Numbered from the stretch's first letter, positions 42,186 to 51,349 are shown. The stretch is DNA of 64,000 nt from Dialister hominis (GCF_007164725.1 NZ_AP019697.1:1771501-1835500), one strand, 5' to 3'. Translations and numbers: made by a program. Notes: a model not told the origin generated them from the letters alone.

Positions 42186-43665
42186 CCCCATATACCTCCG
42201 CTATTTTATTTATAACTTCAGGATGTTTCGCAAAACGTTCCATATGTCTCATCGCCTCGATAAAAGTAGGAATATCCTCGCCGCAGCTCTCCATATCATG
42301 AACCATTGATAATGCCCTATTATAGAGTTCCTTCTCATTATCTTTATCTTTATCGTCTATCATTTTCTCTTTAGCCATACGATAATATACATCGTGATAA
42401 GGAAATTCCTCTTCAACCATTTTCAGCATATTTTCAAGAGCATCCGCCTCATCTTCACCCAAATGGTTCATAAGCGCTTTTAATGACGGCATATTACGAT
42501 TAATCTGATATCGGATTTTTCCCCTGTCATCACATACATCCCATGTATGAATTAAGCCATCATCTTTTTTGGGATTTCTTCCTCTATATTTGATTACCTT
42601 TTCACTTTTCCCCATGGCATCTTCGATAACGTTTCGCAACTTATCCCTGATCATATGCGGAATATTTGCTTTCGATTTTTTTACATCAATTCCCCATAAA
42701 GTATCTAATGTATTAGGAATATCGACACGAATCCTGGCAAGTTTTCCTACTTCACTTTGGCTGATAATTCTAAACCAGGTTCCCCATATAATTAATCGTT
42801 TATTTCTATAGACATAAAATCCCTGGCGCTGCCGGATAGATTCCTTTCCGCCCAATGCATCTATATCCTTTTTCCTTAATTTACTGATAATTGGAAGGAT
42901 GAATGGTTTAACCAAAATCTGTTCATTACCAACAGGTATCGGATAGTCGGCTAATCGCTGGGTCGCCGGATGATTTTCCAAAAAGGGGTCGATCCCTTCT
43001 ACTTCATCATTATTGAAGAATATCCTGATTTTTTTTATACCAGGCTCATTCCCCCTTATAAAACGATGGAATACGAGCGCGACGTGTTCTCTGGCCGCCT
43101 TCACCTTTTCAAGAAATGCCGTCCCAAAATCTCTCCTTGAATCGCTGCATTCCGTACGAAGATAATCAAATTCCTGCCAAACCACCACAGTCCCCGTATC
43201 ATGATCCTTTAAATAATCATATCCTAACATTCCTTTAATTTCTTTTTCAGAAAATCTTTTCAGAGCCCAATTATTTTTTTGAATTATGTGGTCCAAATCC
43301 CAACTCGCCGCGCTGATGATTCCACTCTTCTTCGTGATAACCGTCATCTTTCTGCATTGGGACATTGAAGCCATTTTCATCCCCAGCCCGAATCGTCCCA
43401 TATCATTCTTACCACGCGTTTCCAATGAACTCTGACTCCCATATCTCATGGCATTTTCCAGTTCATCCGCTGTCATTCCGCATCCGTCATCAGCAATACA
43501 GAAAAAAGGTGAGGTTGTTGAATCAAAAGTTATATTCACTTCACGTGCACCAGCACTGATACTGTTATCTATAATATCTGCAACAGCCGCTTCAAATGAA
43601 TAACCGACTGATCGGGTTGATTCAACGAGAATGGGAGCATATGGAACAACGATCTTATCTTTCAT
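42178..43665 (-). CDS. MORC/MutL-type GHKL ATPase
   Basis: The product is 495 residues. The Bergerat ATP fold is plain: EAAVADIIDNSISAGA (25-40), IADDGCGMTADELENAMRYGSQ (57-78) and GRFGLGMKMASMSQC (90-104). A transducer-like domain follows. The C-terminus (NKELYNRALSMVHDMESCGEDIPTFIEAMRHMERFAKHPEV) is helical. It belongs to the prokaryotic MORC-like group placed in restriction-modification loci by Iyer, Abhiman and Aravind (2008). It is the first gene of the island operon, with an extended -10 promoter about 70 bases upstream. Confidence 0.9.
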   Translation of the reverse strand: MKDKIVVPYAPILVESTRSVGYSFEAAVADIIDNSISAGAREVNITFDSTTSPFFCIADDGCGMTADELENAMRYGSQSSLETRGKNDMGRFGLGMKMASMSQCRKMTVITKKSGIISAASWDLDHIIQKNNWALKRFSEKEIKGMLGYDYLKDHDTGTVVVWQEFDYLRTECSDSRRDFGTAFLEKVKAAREHVALVFHRFIRGNEPGIKKIRIFFNNDEVEGIDPFLENHPATQRLADYPIPVGNEQILVKPFILPIISKLRKKDIDALGGKESIRQRQGFYVYRNKRLIIWGTWFRIISQSEVGKLARIRVDIPNTLDTLWGIDVKKSKANIPHMIRDKLRNVIEDAMGKSEKVIKYRGRNPKKDDGLIHTWDVCDDRGKIRYQINRNMPSLKALMNHLGEDEADALENMLKMVEEEFPYHDVYYRMAKEKMIDDKDKDNEKELYNRALSMVHDMESCGEDIPTFIEAMRHMERFAKHPEVINKIAEVYGDD

Positions 43666-43734
43666 TACGGTATCCTCAATAATCTCAATAAAGCTAAGAA
43701 TTAAATAAAGACATGATTAATATAAGTTAATTTA

Positions 43735-43743
43735 ATTATAGCA
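43735..43743 (-). promoter_or_regulatory. extended -10 promoter of the defence operon
   Basis: The minus strand reads TGCTATAAT, an extended -10 (TGnTATAAT). No clear -35 lies 17 bases upstream. The expected leader to the first gene is about 65 bases. Confidence 0.5.
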
Positions 43744-43922
43744 CAGGGATAGGACTGATTCTGTCATATGTATGATCCTCTACGATTTATTACATGAGTT
43801 TTAATCAAAACTTTTTAGGTTATTCTCCTTAAATTGCAAAGGCATTATAATCTTTCACAAGAAAAGATTTCTTCAATCAATGTATGAAAAATACAAATCT
43901 GTCTTTAAAGGAGTTGTTTAAT

Positions 43923-44267
43923 ATGAGCAACCTTGGTCTTACGTTTGATGAACTTATTGATACTCTCGCATATGGGCACGAGATAGACTTCTCGTATGCA
44001 GGAAAAAATTATGTACTCATGCCTGACATCAACGAAAAAAATGAATGGGAATATATAGTGTATCAAGTGTTACCACCCGAAAATAAGCCTGAGATTAAGG
44101 TTCTGTATCACACGCCTCTTCATCGTGATCCTTCTTTTTCCGAGGATGATGTTGTCTGGTGGCCGGTTGGAGAAAAAACAGCCCGGGCCATGCTGGACGT
44201 TAAATGCATTGACGGAAAATCTTTTATGGATTTGATTGATGAAATCCATGTAGATAATATTAATTAG
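43923..44267 (+). CDS. small acidic protein, unknown function
   Basis: The product is 114 residues: MSNLGLTFDELIDTLAYGHEIDFSYAGKNYVLMPDIN...VVWWPVGEKTARAMLDVKCIDGKSFMDLIDEIHVDNIN. I start at 43923 since AAAGGAG lies about nine bases upstream; the ATG at 43884 has none. The layout (F-Y-x-GK-x-Y strand pair, then a helix and IDGKSFMDLIDEI) recalls small orphan proteins common in gut Firmicutes. It is divergent from the defence operon and shares its low GC. Whether it belongs to the defence system, as a regulator or sensor, or is just a neighbour cannot be told. Confidence 0.65.
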   Translation: MSNLGLTFDELIDTLAYGHEIDFSYAGKNYVLMPDINEKNEWEYIVYQVLPPENKPEIKVLYHTPLHRDPSFSEDDVVWWPVGEKTARAMLDVKCIDGKSFMDLIDEIHVDNIN

Positions 44268-44281
44268 ACACATAGACACAC

Positions 44282-44325
44282 AAAAAGACCACATTTGGCA
44301 CAAAGCCAGTAATGTGGTCTTTTTT
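44282..44325. terminator. bidirectional terminator at the island's right side
   Basis: AAAAGACCACAT (44283-44294) pairs perfectly with ATGTGGTCTTTT (44312-44323), with TGGC/GCCA inside. Confidence 0.88.
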
Positions 44326-44364
44326 ATTTCATCTCGGGATTCCTCTATGAAATTTCTTATTTCA

Positions 44365-45621
44365 CTAGAACCATTCGTTGATCCAGTTGCGTTCTCTTGG
44401 GAGCATGGCTACGGCGAGGTCCACCGCTTTTTCTGCTGCTTCATCGTCAGAGAGAAGGATCTTCGCTCTTTCTGCTTCGACGAGTTCGGAGAGGTCGGCT
44501 GCGCCCATGAAGAGTTCGGCGAGGCTTCCTGCGTCGATGCTGAATACGGGATCGGGAACGGAGCCCAGGCGGAGGCCTGAGATGTCTTCGATGTGGCATT
44601 TCAGATCGTAGAAGACGTCTTCCTTCAGGGCATGGATTCTGCTGTCCTCGGCGCGGAGGACGTAGATGCCGCTGTTTTCAGGAAGGAAGGAGTCGATGAG
44701 CTGGAATGCGATTTCTCCCTTGATTTCCTTGCTGCAGGGAAGGCCGTCAAAGGCGATGACAGGGTCGATGACGCGTCCGAGCATGAAGGGGAATGTGCGG
44801 TTCTTGATATATGTATGCTCGGCGCCGTCCTGCCAGTAACGGAAGGAGTGGTCGTCAAGCGGTTCGTACCATACGCAGGTATCGACGGAGCCCTGATGCC
44901 CTGCCATGAAGGCATAGAGCGCTTTGCGTCCTGCTTCGTTCTTGAATGCCATTTCAGAGGCGATCATTTTTCTGTCGTCCAGGGTGTAGAAAAGGTATCC
45001 GGATGGGCCTTTTCTGTCATAGGTGACAGCGATATAGCCTTCAAGAAGCTGTGCATCGATGTGCTTTTCCCAGGATTTTTCATCCCTGTAAGCCCAGCCG
45101 TTTCTCTTCTTTGTGTATTCTCTGTAAATCGAAGCGAGGTCTTTCCAGTCATTGGAGCTCGTGAGAGTCCGGCAGGATTCAGCTCTTCTTCCCAGAGCTG
45201 CGAGCCTTTCAGGTGCTGCGCTTCTTTCCCACTGGTGGGCATAGAAGCCAAAGCCCATCGGAAGGTAGAAGGAAGCGGCCGACGGCATCAGGATGACGAA
45301 GGGCTTGTCTTCTTTCAGTGCGAGGTGGAATTCGCCGCGGATGAGTTCCTTGGCGTATCCTCTCATGCGCGCTGCCGGATGGGTCGCAACGCCGACGATG
45401 TAGTCGACGGGATAGCGGAGCCCTCTGATGGAAAGGTCATAAGGACGGCGGTGCAGGTCGCATGCGATGCTGCCCTGGTTCTCGCCTACGAGGATTTCCT
45501 CCGGCTTGGCAAGCTCTTTGAAGTACCATTGAAAGAACGGATCTGTCGGCGGTTCGAAGCAGTAGCCCCAGAGCGCCTTTACATCAGACTCGTCGGAGAG
45601 TGTAGATTTGCGGATTTTCAT
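44365..45621 (-). CDS. Eis-like GNAT N-acetyltransferase
   Basis: The product is 418 residues with the three-part Eis layout: an N-terminal GNAT domain with the acetyl-CoA loop VGVATHPAARMRGYAKELI (about 76-94) followed by SAASFYLPMGFGFY, a second degenerate GNAT domain (about 150-290), and a C-terminal SCP2-like domain (GEIAFQLIDSFLPENSGIYVL). The last residue is Phe, as in Eis, where the C-terminal carboxylate is catalytic. AAGGAGG lies upstream of the ATG. It follows the DUF2156 gene by 20 bases in one operon. The substrate is unknown. Confidence 0.9.
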   Translation of the reverse strand: MKIRKSTLSDESDVKALWGYCFEPPTDPFFQWYFKELAKPEEILVGENQGSIACDLHRRPYDLSIRGLRYPVDYIVGVATHPAARMRGYAKELIRGEFHLALKEDKPFVILMPSAASFYLPMGFGFYAHQWERSAAPERLAALGRRAESCRTLTSSNDWKDLASIYREYTKKRNGWAYRDEKSWEKHIDAQLLEGYIAVTYDRKGPSGYLFYTLDDRKMIASEMAFKNEAGRKALYAFMAGHQGSVDTCVWYEPLDDHSFRYWQDGAEHTYIKNRTFPFMLGRVIDPVIAFDGLPCSKEIKGEIAFQLIDSFLPENSGIYVLRAEDSRIHALKEDVFYDLKCHIEDISGLRLGSVPDPVFSIDAGSLAELFMGAADLSELVEAERAKILLSDDEAAEKAVDLAVAMLPRERNWINEWF

Positions 45622-45641
45622 CTTTCCTCCTTGTCAACAGG

Positions 45642-46571
45642 TCAGTCAGATGATTTCTTCAGCACGACATCAAACTTTTCAGTCAGATGATCCGGGTTGT
45701 AGCCCATCTTCGCCTCACGCAGGCCTTCGATGCCCAGGTCTTCTTCGCGGTTGACGAATTCCGTGTCGGCAAATTCATGGATCAGGAAATCCCTGTTGAT
45801 CGCCTGATATAATCCCCTGATATTCGGATTTGCCTTTTCAAAAATAATATGCGCCATTCTTTCATTGACAAGGTCGCCATTGGTGAAGGCTTCCACCTTG
45901 CCGTAAATACGAATGATCGCGCCTTTGACGCCCAGTTCATCCCAGTTGTCAAAGCAGATCTTCATGGCTTCCTCTTCTTCCTCGATGTCGCCATGACGTT
46001 CGAACCATTCATGGATGCCCGCTTTCGCATCTTCCATGTTTTCCTTCGTGATCGATTCGTAGGTGTAATCCCCGCCGTACTGACGGAGGAATGCATTCAG
46101 GTGATTCTTCTTCATGCGGAGCTTCTTGCCCGGCAGGCTGATCATGTCAGCGGTACGGTACACGTACTCCTCATTGTCTCTGTCTTCGATGAAATCATAC
46201 TTGCCCGGCAGCAGTCTTTCGATCTGTTCCGTCACCCAGCGGGATGCGGACTTCAGGCGGAAAGGCATGCCCAGCTTATCGAGTTCTTCATGAATCAGGT
46301 CAAGGCCATGCTTGAATTCCTCTTCTTCCTTGGCAAATGGCGGAAGGAAGAAAAGGTCCTTGCCATGTCCTGCACGGATGAAAAGAATATTATCCTGAAC
46401 AGCCCAGGACGTGTCGTGCGCCTTCTGCCAGATGAAAAGCGTATTGAATGTGCAGTCGATCTGCTCATAATGGTGAATGCGGAAGAATCCGTCGATCATT
46501 TTCTTATCTTCTATGCGAAACGGATGAAATTCTATGATGCCCATCTCCTTATAAATTTGTTCTGTATACAT
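45642..46571 (-). CDS. DUF2156 (phosphatidylglycerol lysyltransferase C-terminal-like) protein
   Basis: The product is 309 residues. The double GNAT-like fold of DUF2156 is indicated by FIWQKAHDTSWAVQDNILFIRAGHG, KKLRMKKNHLNAFLRQYGGDYTYESI and IRIYGKVEAFTNGDL...HIIFEKANPNIRGLYQAINRDFL. Stand-alone DUF2156 proteins lack the flippase half of MprF and may transfer amino acids or acyl groups to a small acceptor. The start is uncertain: neither 46571 nor the ATG at 46544 has a well-spaced ribosome site, although AAGGAG abuts 46544. It is the first gene of a pair with the Eis-like gene. Confidence 0.85.
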   Translation of the reverse strand: MYTEQIYKEMGIIEFHPFRIEDKKMIDGFFRIHHYEQIDCTFNTLFIWQKAHDTSWAVQDNILFIRAGHGKDLFFLPPFAKEEEEFKHGLDLIHEELDKLGMPFRLKSASRWVTEQIERLLPGKYDFIEDRDNEEYVYRTADMISLPGKKLRMKKNHLNAFLRQYGGDYTYESITKENMEDAKAGIHEWFERHGDIEEEEEAMKICFDNWDELGVKGAIIRIYGKVEAFTNGDLVNERMAHIIFEKANPNIRGLYQAINRDFLIHEFADTEFVNREEDLGIEGLREAKMGYNPDHLTEKFDVVLKKSSD

Positions 46572-46685
46572 TGTTTCGTATATATTTAAATTTTTGAATA
46601 CTATCTGTTTCTATTCTACCACATATAGCAAGGAAAGGAAAAAAGAAGGCCAGGAAATACGAATGGATGCGGCGCCGAATGCAGT

Positions 46686-46718
46686 GCAAAAAGCCCGCGC
46701 CAAGACAGCACGAGCTTC
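46686..46718 (-). terminator. terminator of the peptide-use cluster
   Basis: AAGCCCGCGC (46691-46700) pairs with GCACGAGCTT (46708-46717), ten bases with three G-U pairs, followed by TTTTTGC on the minus strand. Confidence 0.65.
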
Positions 46719-46744
46719 TCACATTGCATGAATTATGCTTTTAT

Positions 46745-48028
46745 TTATTCAAAGAAAACAGTCATCAGCCTGTTAATGGCATCCTGATCATCAGCGCCCA
46801 TTGTTTCACGTGCAGAATGCATTCCGAGAACCGTAACACCAATATCCATTGTACGGATTGGAAGATTTGCCGAAAGCAGAGGTCCAAGTGTGAATCCGCC
46901 GGCAATATCGGAACGATTCAGGAATACCTGGCAGGGAATATTGTGCCCGCTGCACAGGGACTTAGCAATGGCAATCGCCTCCGCATCGCCTGCATAAGAC
47001 TGAGAGCAGGCAATTTTAAGTGTCACGCCGCCATTTAGAACTGGGAAATTTGTAATATCGTTTTTCTCAGGTACATTGGGATGCAGCGCATGTGCCACAT
47101 CCAGGGAGAAGAAGAATGCCTTCCCCAAATCCGCCAGATATTGTTCTGTCGTAAAGCACTGATTCAGATAGATCCTTTCCAGAATATCCGGCAGAACCAT
47201 TGACGCAGCACCCTGTTTGGATTTGCTGCCTACTTCTTCATTATCAAAAAGTGCAACTGCATGAAGACCATCTTTCTTGCTTCCGTTGATGATGCCATTC
47301 AGGCAGGCCATTACGGATGTCAGATTATCCAGACGGGATCCTGAAATAAATTCATTATGAATGCCCACGAGGCATGGCGGATCGCAGGGATACACAGTCA
47401 GCTCATAAGAAAAGATATCTTCAACCGGCAGCTTGAACTCGCTTCCAAGGAAGTTCATGAAGAATGGTTCAGACAAACGATTCCCGTCAAGCATTGTAAT
47501 CAAAGGAAGCATGTCTTTCTGCTGATTGAAGGATTCCCCATCATTCATCTGACGATTCATATGAATGGCCAGATGCGGAATTACCATCAGCGGACGGCGT
47601 GCATCTACGAAAACGGTCTTAGGATGATAAGGATCATTCGACTTCAGAACAATCTTTCCTGCAAGAGAAAGCGGCCTGTCTATCCAGGTGCTTCTGATCA
47701 TACCGCCATATACTTCTACATTGAGTTTGCCATAGTTTCTTGTGGTCGTTTCCGCATTCGGTTTGATCCTGAGACAGGGAGAATCTGTATGAGCGGCTCC
47801 CAGGTGAAGACGGCTTCTTAAATTTTTACCAAAATGGAATGCAACCAGTGTGGAGCCATAAACCTTGACAAAATAATCTGTCCCGGGTTCCAGCTTCCAA
47901 TCCTGATCCAATTCCAGCTCTTCAAATCCATTTTCTTTCAAAATTTCTGCGCTCTTAATCACCGTCTGATAAGGGGATGTCGCCTCAGATAAAAATTTAA
48001 GAGGATCAATGAAATGATAATTTTCCAT
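46745..48028 (-). CDS. M18 family aspartyl aminopeptidase
   Basis: The product is 427 residues, a cytoplasmic zinc aminopeptidase that removes acidic or other N-terminal residues from peptides. Metal-site segments are GAAHTDSPCLRIKP (His, Asp), ALFDNEEVGSKSKQGA (Asp, Glu-Glu), DVAHALHPNV and the late GGFTLGPLLSANLPIRTMDIGVTVLGMHSARE. The ATG at 48028 has AAAGGAG upstream; the frame opens at 48064, inside aroM. It ends the cluster PucR/OPT/DUF1177/AroM/M18, where it would digest imported peptides. Confidence 0.92.
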   Translation of the reverse strand: MENYHFIDPLKFLSEATSPYQTVIKSAEILKENGFEELELDQDWKLEPGTDYFVKVYGSTLVAFHFGKNLRSRLHLGAAHTDSPCLRIKPNAETTTRNYGKLNVEVYGGMIRSTWIDRPLSLAGKIVLKSNDPYHPKTVFVDARRPLMVIPHLAIHMNRQMNDGESFNQQKDMLPLITMLDGNRLSEPFFMNFLGSEFKLPVEDIFSYELTVYPCDPPCLVGIHNEFISGSRLDNLTSVMACLNGIINGSKKDGLHAVALFDNEEVGSKSKQGAASMVLPDILERIYLNQCFTTEQYLADLGKAFFFSLDVAHALHPNVPEKNDITNFPVLNGGVTLKIACSQSYAGDAEAIAIAKSLCSGHNIPCQVFLNRSDIAGGFTLGPLLSANLPIRTMDIGVTVLGMHSARETMGADDQDAINRLMTVFFE

Positions 48029-48029
48029 G

Positions 48030-48713
48030 TCAGAGCTCCTTTCCTTCGTTATATAGTTCTGCAATAAAACGTGCTGCCACTGTGCGCCCGAGAATGGCAG
48101 GAATATCTACGGCTTCATGAAGCGCCTGCTTCATAGCCTCTGAATAGCCAATGCAGTCAAGGACAATCATGTCTGCGCCTTTATCTTTCAGACGTTTTGC
48201 GGCCTCTGGAACTTTGTCCGCTTCCGTATACGGAGATACTGCCTCGACAAGAACATTCTTCACTCCATTTTCTTTCCATCTCTGGATGGACTGTGGGAAC
48301 TGGCTTTCATCAGGTGTCAATACGCCCAGTGTCTTTTCACCAATAACCGCTTCCGCAAAGTATTGAAGAAGTACCTGCGGATAGAAAAGTGGCACTTTGG
48401 ATTCGAAATGAGGAAATTGCCCTGTGCAGAGCATAAGGATAGCTTCCATGCCTTCCTCATTCAGCTCTGTGATGATCTTCTGGATACGAGGCAGAATATG
48501 CTTTTCAGCCATTTTGACCGAAGTCCCGTCCTTAAGGCGGGATACAAGAACATAATCGCCCTCTTCCGGTTCAATTGCTTTCAATTCCTCTTTCGTCATT
48601 CCATCAAGAGCGCCTCTTTGAACAAGGGTAATTCCTCTGAGAAGCGGCTCTATATCCGGGGTCACATCTACGCGGGGTGCCTGCCCGACTGTAATTGCGC
48701 CAATCTTTTTCAT
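48030..48713 (-). CDS. AroM family protein
   Basis: The product is 227 residues matching the AroM family (PF07302), starting MKKIGAITVGQAPRVDVTPDI. It has features of the Asp/Glu racemase-like fold: EAILMLCTGQFPHF holds one active-site-like Cys and MIVLDCIGYSEAMKQAL the other. In E. coli aroM lies beside aroL but its role is unknown. Here it sits two bases before the aminopeptidase gene and follows DUF1177. The start at 48713 has AAAGGAG upstream. A racemase or hydrolase role on an amino acid or peptide is an inference. Confidence 0.85.
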   Translation of the reverse strand: MKKIGAITVGQAPRVDVTPDIEPLLRGITLVQRGALDGMTKEELKAIEPEEGDYVLVSRLKDGTSVKMAEKHILPRIQKIITELNEEGMEAILMLCTGQFPHFESKVPLFYPQVLLQYFAEAVIGEKTLGVLTPDESQFPQSIQRWKENGVKNVLVEAVSPYTEADKVPEAAKRLKDKGADMIVLDCIGYSEAMKQALHEAVDIPAILGRTVAARFIAELYNEGKEL

Positions 48714-48735
48714 GAGAACTCCTTTCACGGGCAGA

Positions 48736-48760
48736 ACCACCGGGAGATGCTCCCGGTGGT
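48736..48760 (-). promoter_or_regulatory. 11-bp perfect hairpin between DUF1177 and aroM
   Basis: ACCACCGGGAG (48736-48746) and CTCCCGGTGGT (48750-48760) form a perfect stem with a three-base loop. No T-tract follows on the minus strand, so RNA processing or stability control fits better than termination. It lies about 22 bases before the aroM start. Confidence 0.6.
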
Positions 48761-48781
48761 CGTCCATATTTTATGATAAAA

Positions 48782-49717
48782 TTACTGATTTCCTCTTGTC
48801 TGAAGAACTTTCATGGATCCATAAAGTTTCTGGATCATTTCGAACTCATCCTTATCATAGAAGCTGCACTTCCCTGCCGTAAATTCCTTAGCAGCTTCGA
48901 CGCAGAATTGAACAACTTCAGCGACGTCAACTTCGTGAGTTGCTCCTGTTGCACATCCCGGTACAGAAGATTCCGTCGTGATTGCCACACCTACGACCGG
49001 AGCATCCGTCCCGCAGCAGGGCTGAAGAATGCTGTTCATATGATAGAGCCCATTGCCATATGGTGTTATATCCTGCGTTGTCAGAGCCAGCACGCATGGG
49101 AGTTCTCCGGTAGAAGTCTGCTGGATCTGCAGGAGATCTTCGCTGATATGCAGAATATAGCCGGCTTTGACGGTAGGAGTCAGCGCGAATCCTCTCTTAT
49201 TGAGAATTCTGTTTCCCTTTGTCGTATCAACAGAAAGAATAGCGTCCATGTCCGGATCAACGGTCAATTTGACGTTTGTTGCCATATCAACAGGGGATCC
49301 CATAAAAGGAACCGGATCATGCGGCATTGTAGGAGCGGTCGGGCAAATATGAGTGGATACAATAACATCCCCATCGATCTGATCGCCTTTTCCGACCATA
49401 TCAATCAGCTTAATGGCAGTTGCAACGGCAGAAAGTGCACCGTCACCGTCAGATACAAATCCGATTCTCTCTGGTCTTGCGCCGATTCCGCCGAGCTGGC
49501 CGATAATGCCAAGTGTCGGAGCTTTGCCACCGTTTAATTTCCCGTTTCTACCCGGAATAACGAGGCGGATAAAATCAGTCGGACCTTTTCCTTCATCAAC
49601 GCGAGTGTATGTGGCGTCCAGGATTCCTTTGCTTTTTGCATATTCAGTAACAACTTCACCATTAACGTGGATGTCATCTAAAATTTCATAAACGTCTAAA
49701 ACCTGTTTTAAAGCCAT
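48782..49717 (-). CDS. DUF1177 family protein
   Basis: The product is 311 residues (PF06675-like), starting MALKQVLDVYEILDDIHVNGE. Segments such as GIIGQLGGIGARPERIGFVSDGDGALSAVATAIKLIDM and STHICPTAPTMPHDPVPFMGSPVD recall M20/M42-type peptidase folds with His/Asp residues in suitable places, but the function is not established. GGGAGG precedes the ATG. It lies between the OPT transporter and AroM, so it likely processes the imported substrate. Confidence 0.85.
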   Translation of the reverse strand: MALKQVLDVYEILDDIHVNGEVVTEYAKSKGILDATYTRVDEGKGPTDFIRLVIPGRNGKLNGGKAPTLGIIGQLGGIGARPERIGFVSDGDGALSAVATAIKLIDMVGKGDQIDGDVIVSTHICPTAPTMPHDPVPFMGSPVDMATNVKLTVDPDMDAILSVDTTKGNRILNKRGFALTPTVKAGYILHISEDLLQIQQTSTGELPCVLALTTQDITPYGNGLYHMNSILQPCCGTDAPVVGVAITTESSVPGCATGATHEVDVAEVVQFCVEAAKEFTAGKCSFYDKDEFEMIQKLYGSMKVLQTRGNQ

Positions 49718-49747
49718 TATTTTACCTCCCCAAAAAATTCATCTGTA

Positions 49748-51349
49748 TTATTTCTTAAGGCTTACACGAACCAAAGAATTGAAGAAGCCATAGAGTGCAT
49801 CGCCCGCGATACAGCCGGCTGCCATGACGGTGACCGGTATCATTGCTTCCTCACCCTTAGTCTTAATGATAATCAAGCGGACCAGGAGTCCGGCAACAAC
49901 GGTCAGTCCGGCTATCGGGCTGACAATCAGGAGCCCTGTCGCCATCATGATTCCCATCTGCCTTGCAGAACCGCCAAAGAACTGAAGCAGTGCACCAGGA
50001 ATAGCCCAAAGAAGAAGATTCTTGACAATTCCCGGATCAATGCCTGCATTGATTGTTGCCACGAAAACATTAGCAACCGGCGGGAATAAGCTCTGCGAGA
50101 AATACATATCATGTGTCAAGGCAACGGTAATAGCACTGACACCAAACCCAACGAAAGCAGAAATGAACTGTTCGCGGCGTCCTTCCATTTCAAATGCAGG
50201 ATCCTTGCCAAATCCACGAAGAATCCAGCCTGTACGGAAATCGAAGCCGCCGTCGGCAAATGCCGGACCGCCGCTGGAAATGAACCCTACAAGAATTGCC
50301 AGAGCAACAGGCGGGAATCCAAGAAGAATTCCGATAATCAGGAAAATAAGGGATGTTGCAAAAGCAGGGAACCATCCGGAATGCATTGCAGAAAGACCGA
50401 TAATAAATTCAGCCAGGATGCAGGCAACAGCAGCATACAGGATCCAAAGACAGAGATATGGAAGAGACATGCCTGTATAAAGACCTGCTACAAAAGACAG
50501 AAGAATTGCAGAAAGAATATAGAGAACGAACCCGCGGATAATGCTGTGTTCAACTGCATTATCGCTTCTTGTGTACTGATAGGGTTCCACATCATCTTCT
50601 ACTGCTTTCTTGCCTTTCTTCTCCAGGAATACCATCAGGATCTGGAATGCAGCGACGAGGCCGGCACCAATCATGAATCCATGCGGCATGTAGAGCGCAT
50701 TGAGATCAATCCCGAAGAACATCTTGGAATAGCCGCGGAGCAGAAGGCCAATGGCAAACATCAGCATAGCCCACATATTGGCAATCATGGTGATTCCAAG
50801 TGCTGACATAGGAATCTTGAAGAAAGAGCCGACAATGCCGGCACCAATGCCCCACATAAGAAGCATTGCCTGCTTTCCGCCTTTATTTCCTGCCTTAATG
50901 GCCTCAGCAGCTGCGATACCTGCCGGCCATGCAGCCTTGCCGGGAAATGCCTTGGAGTCGAAGAGCCAGTACAGCATGCACATATCAATGGACATCCCCA
51001 GAACCGCACCCATCAGCATCGGCCATACAAGTTCAGCATGTCCCAGCAGATAAGGAATGGCGATTGGCAGCAAGAGTGAATTCGCTGCGCCGAAAGTCGC
51101 ACTGGATATAGCAGTCTGCACTAAATTCTGTCGATGCATATCCTTGAATTTCATGAAAGCACCGATAGGAATCCTAGAAACAATCAGCGAGATCAATACC
51201 CCGATAATTGCTGTGTTCGGCGTTACGCCCAAAGATGTGATGATTTGCAGGCCTATGATTGCCCCAAAAAATGAGAGGAGCACGTTCATAGTCAGCACGC
51301 CGGGCTCTAGGGCACTCGGATGCTTTTCCTGCACGGTCTGTACGCTCAT
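49748..51349 (-). CDS. OPT/YSL family oligopeptide transporter
   Basis: The product is 533 residues with roughly 14 membrane helices, such as NVLLSFFGAIIGLQIITSLG near the N-terminus and GLTVVAGLLVRLIII near the end. OPT proteins are proton-coupled importers of small peptides or metal chelates. Segments such as GKAAWPAGIAAAEAIKAG and PHGFMIGAGLVAAFQ fit the family. It is the first gene of the cluster and lies directly downstream of the pucR-like gene on the same strand. A palindrome at 51487-51503 lies in the intergenic region before it. Confidence 0.9.
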   Translation of the reverse strand: MSVQTVQEKHPSALEPGVLTMNVLLSFFGAIIGLQIITSLGVTPNTAIIGVLISLIVSRIPIGAFMKFKDMHRQNLVQTAISSATFGAANSLLLPIAIPYLLGHAELVWPMLMGAVLGMSIDMCMLYWLFDSKAFPGKAAWPAGIAAAEAIKAGNKGGKQAMLLMWGIGAGIVGSFFKIPMSALGITMIANMWAMLMFAIGLLLRGYSKMFFGIDLNALYMPHGFMIGAGLVAAFQILMVFLEKKGKKAVEDDVEPYQYTRSDNAVEHSIIRGFVLYILSAILLSFVAGLYTGMSLPYLCLWILYAAVACILAEFIIGLSAMHSGWFPAFATSLIFLIIGILLGFPPVALAILVGFISSGGPAFADGGFDFRTGWILRGFGKDPAFEMEGRREQFISAFVGFGVSAITVALTHDMYFSQSLFPPVANVFVATINAGIDPGIVKNLLLWAIPGALLQFFGGSARQMGIMMATGLLIVSPIAGLTVVAGLLVRLIIIKTKGEEAMIPVTVMAAGCIAGDALYGFFNSLVRVSLKK

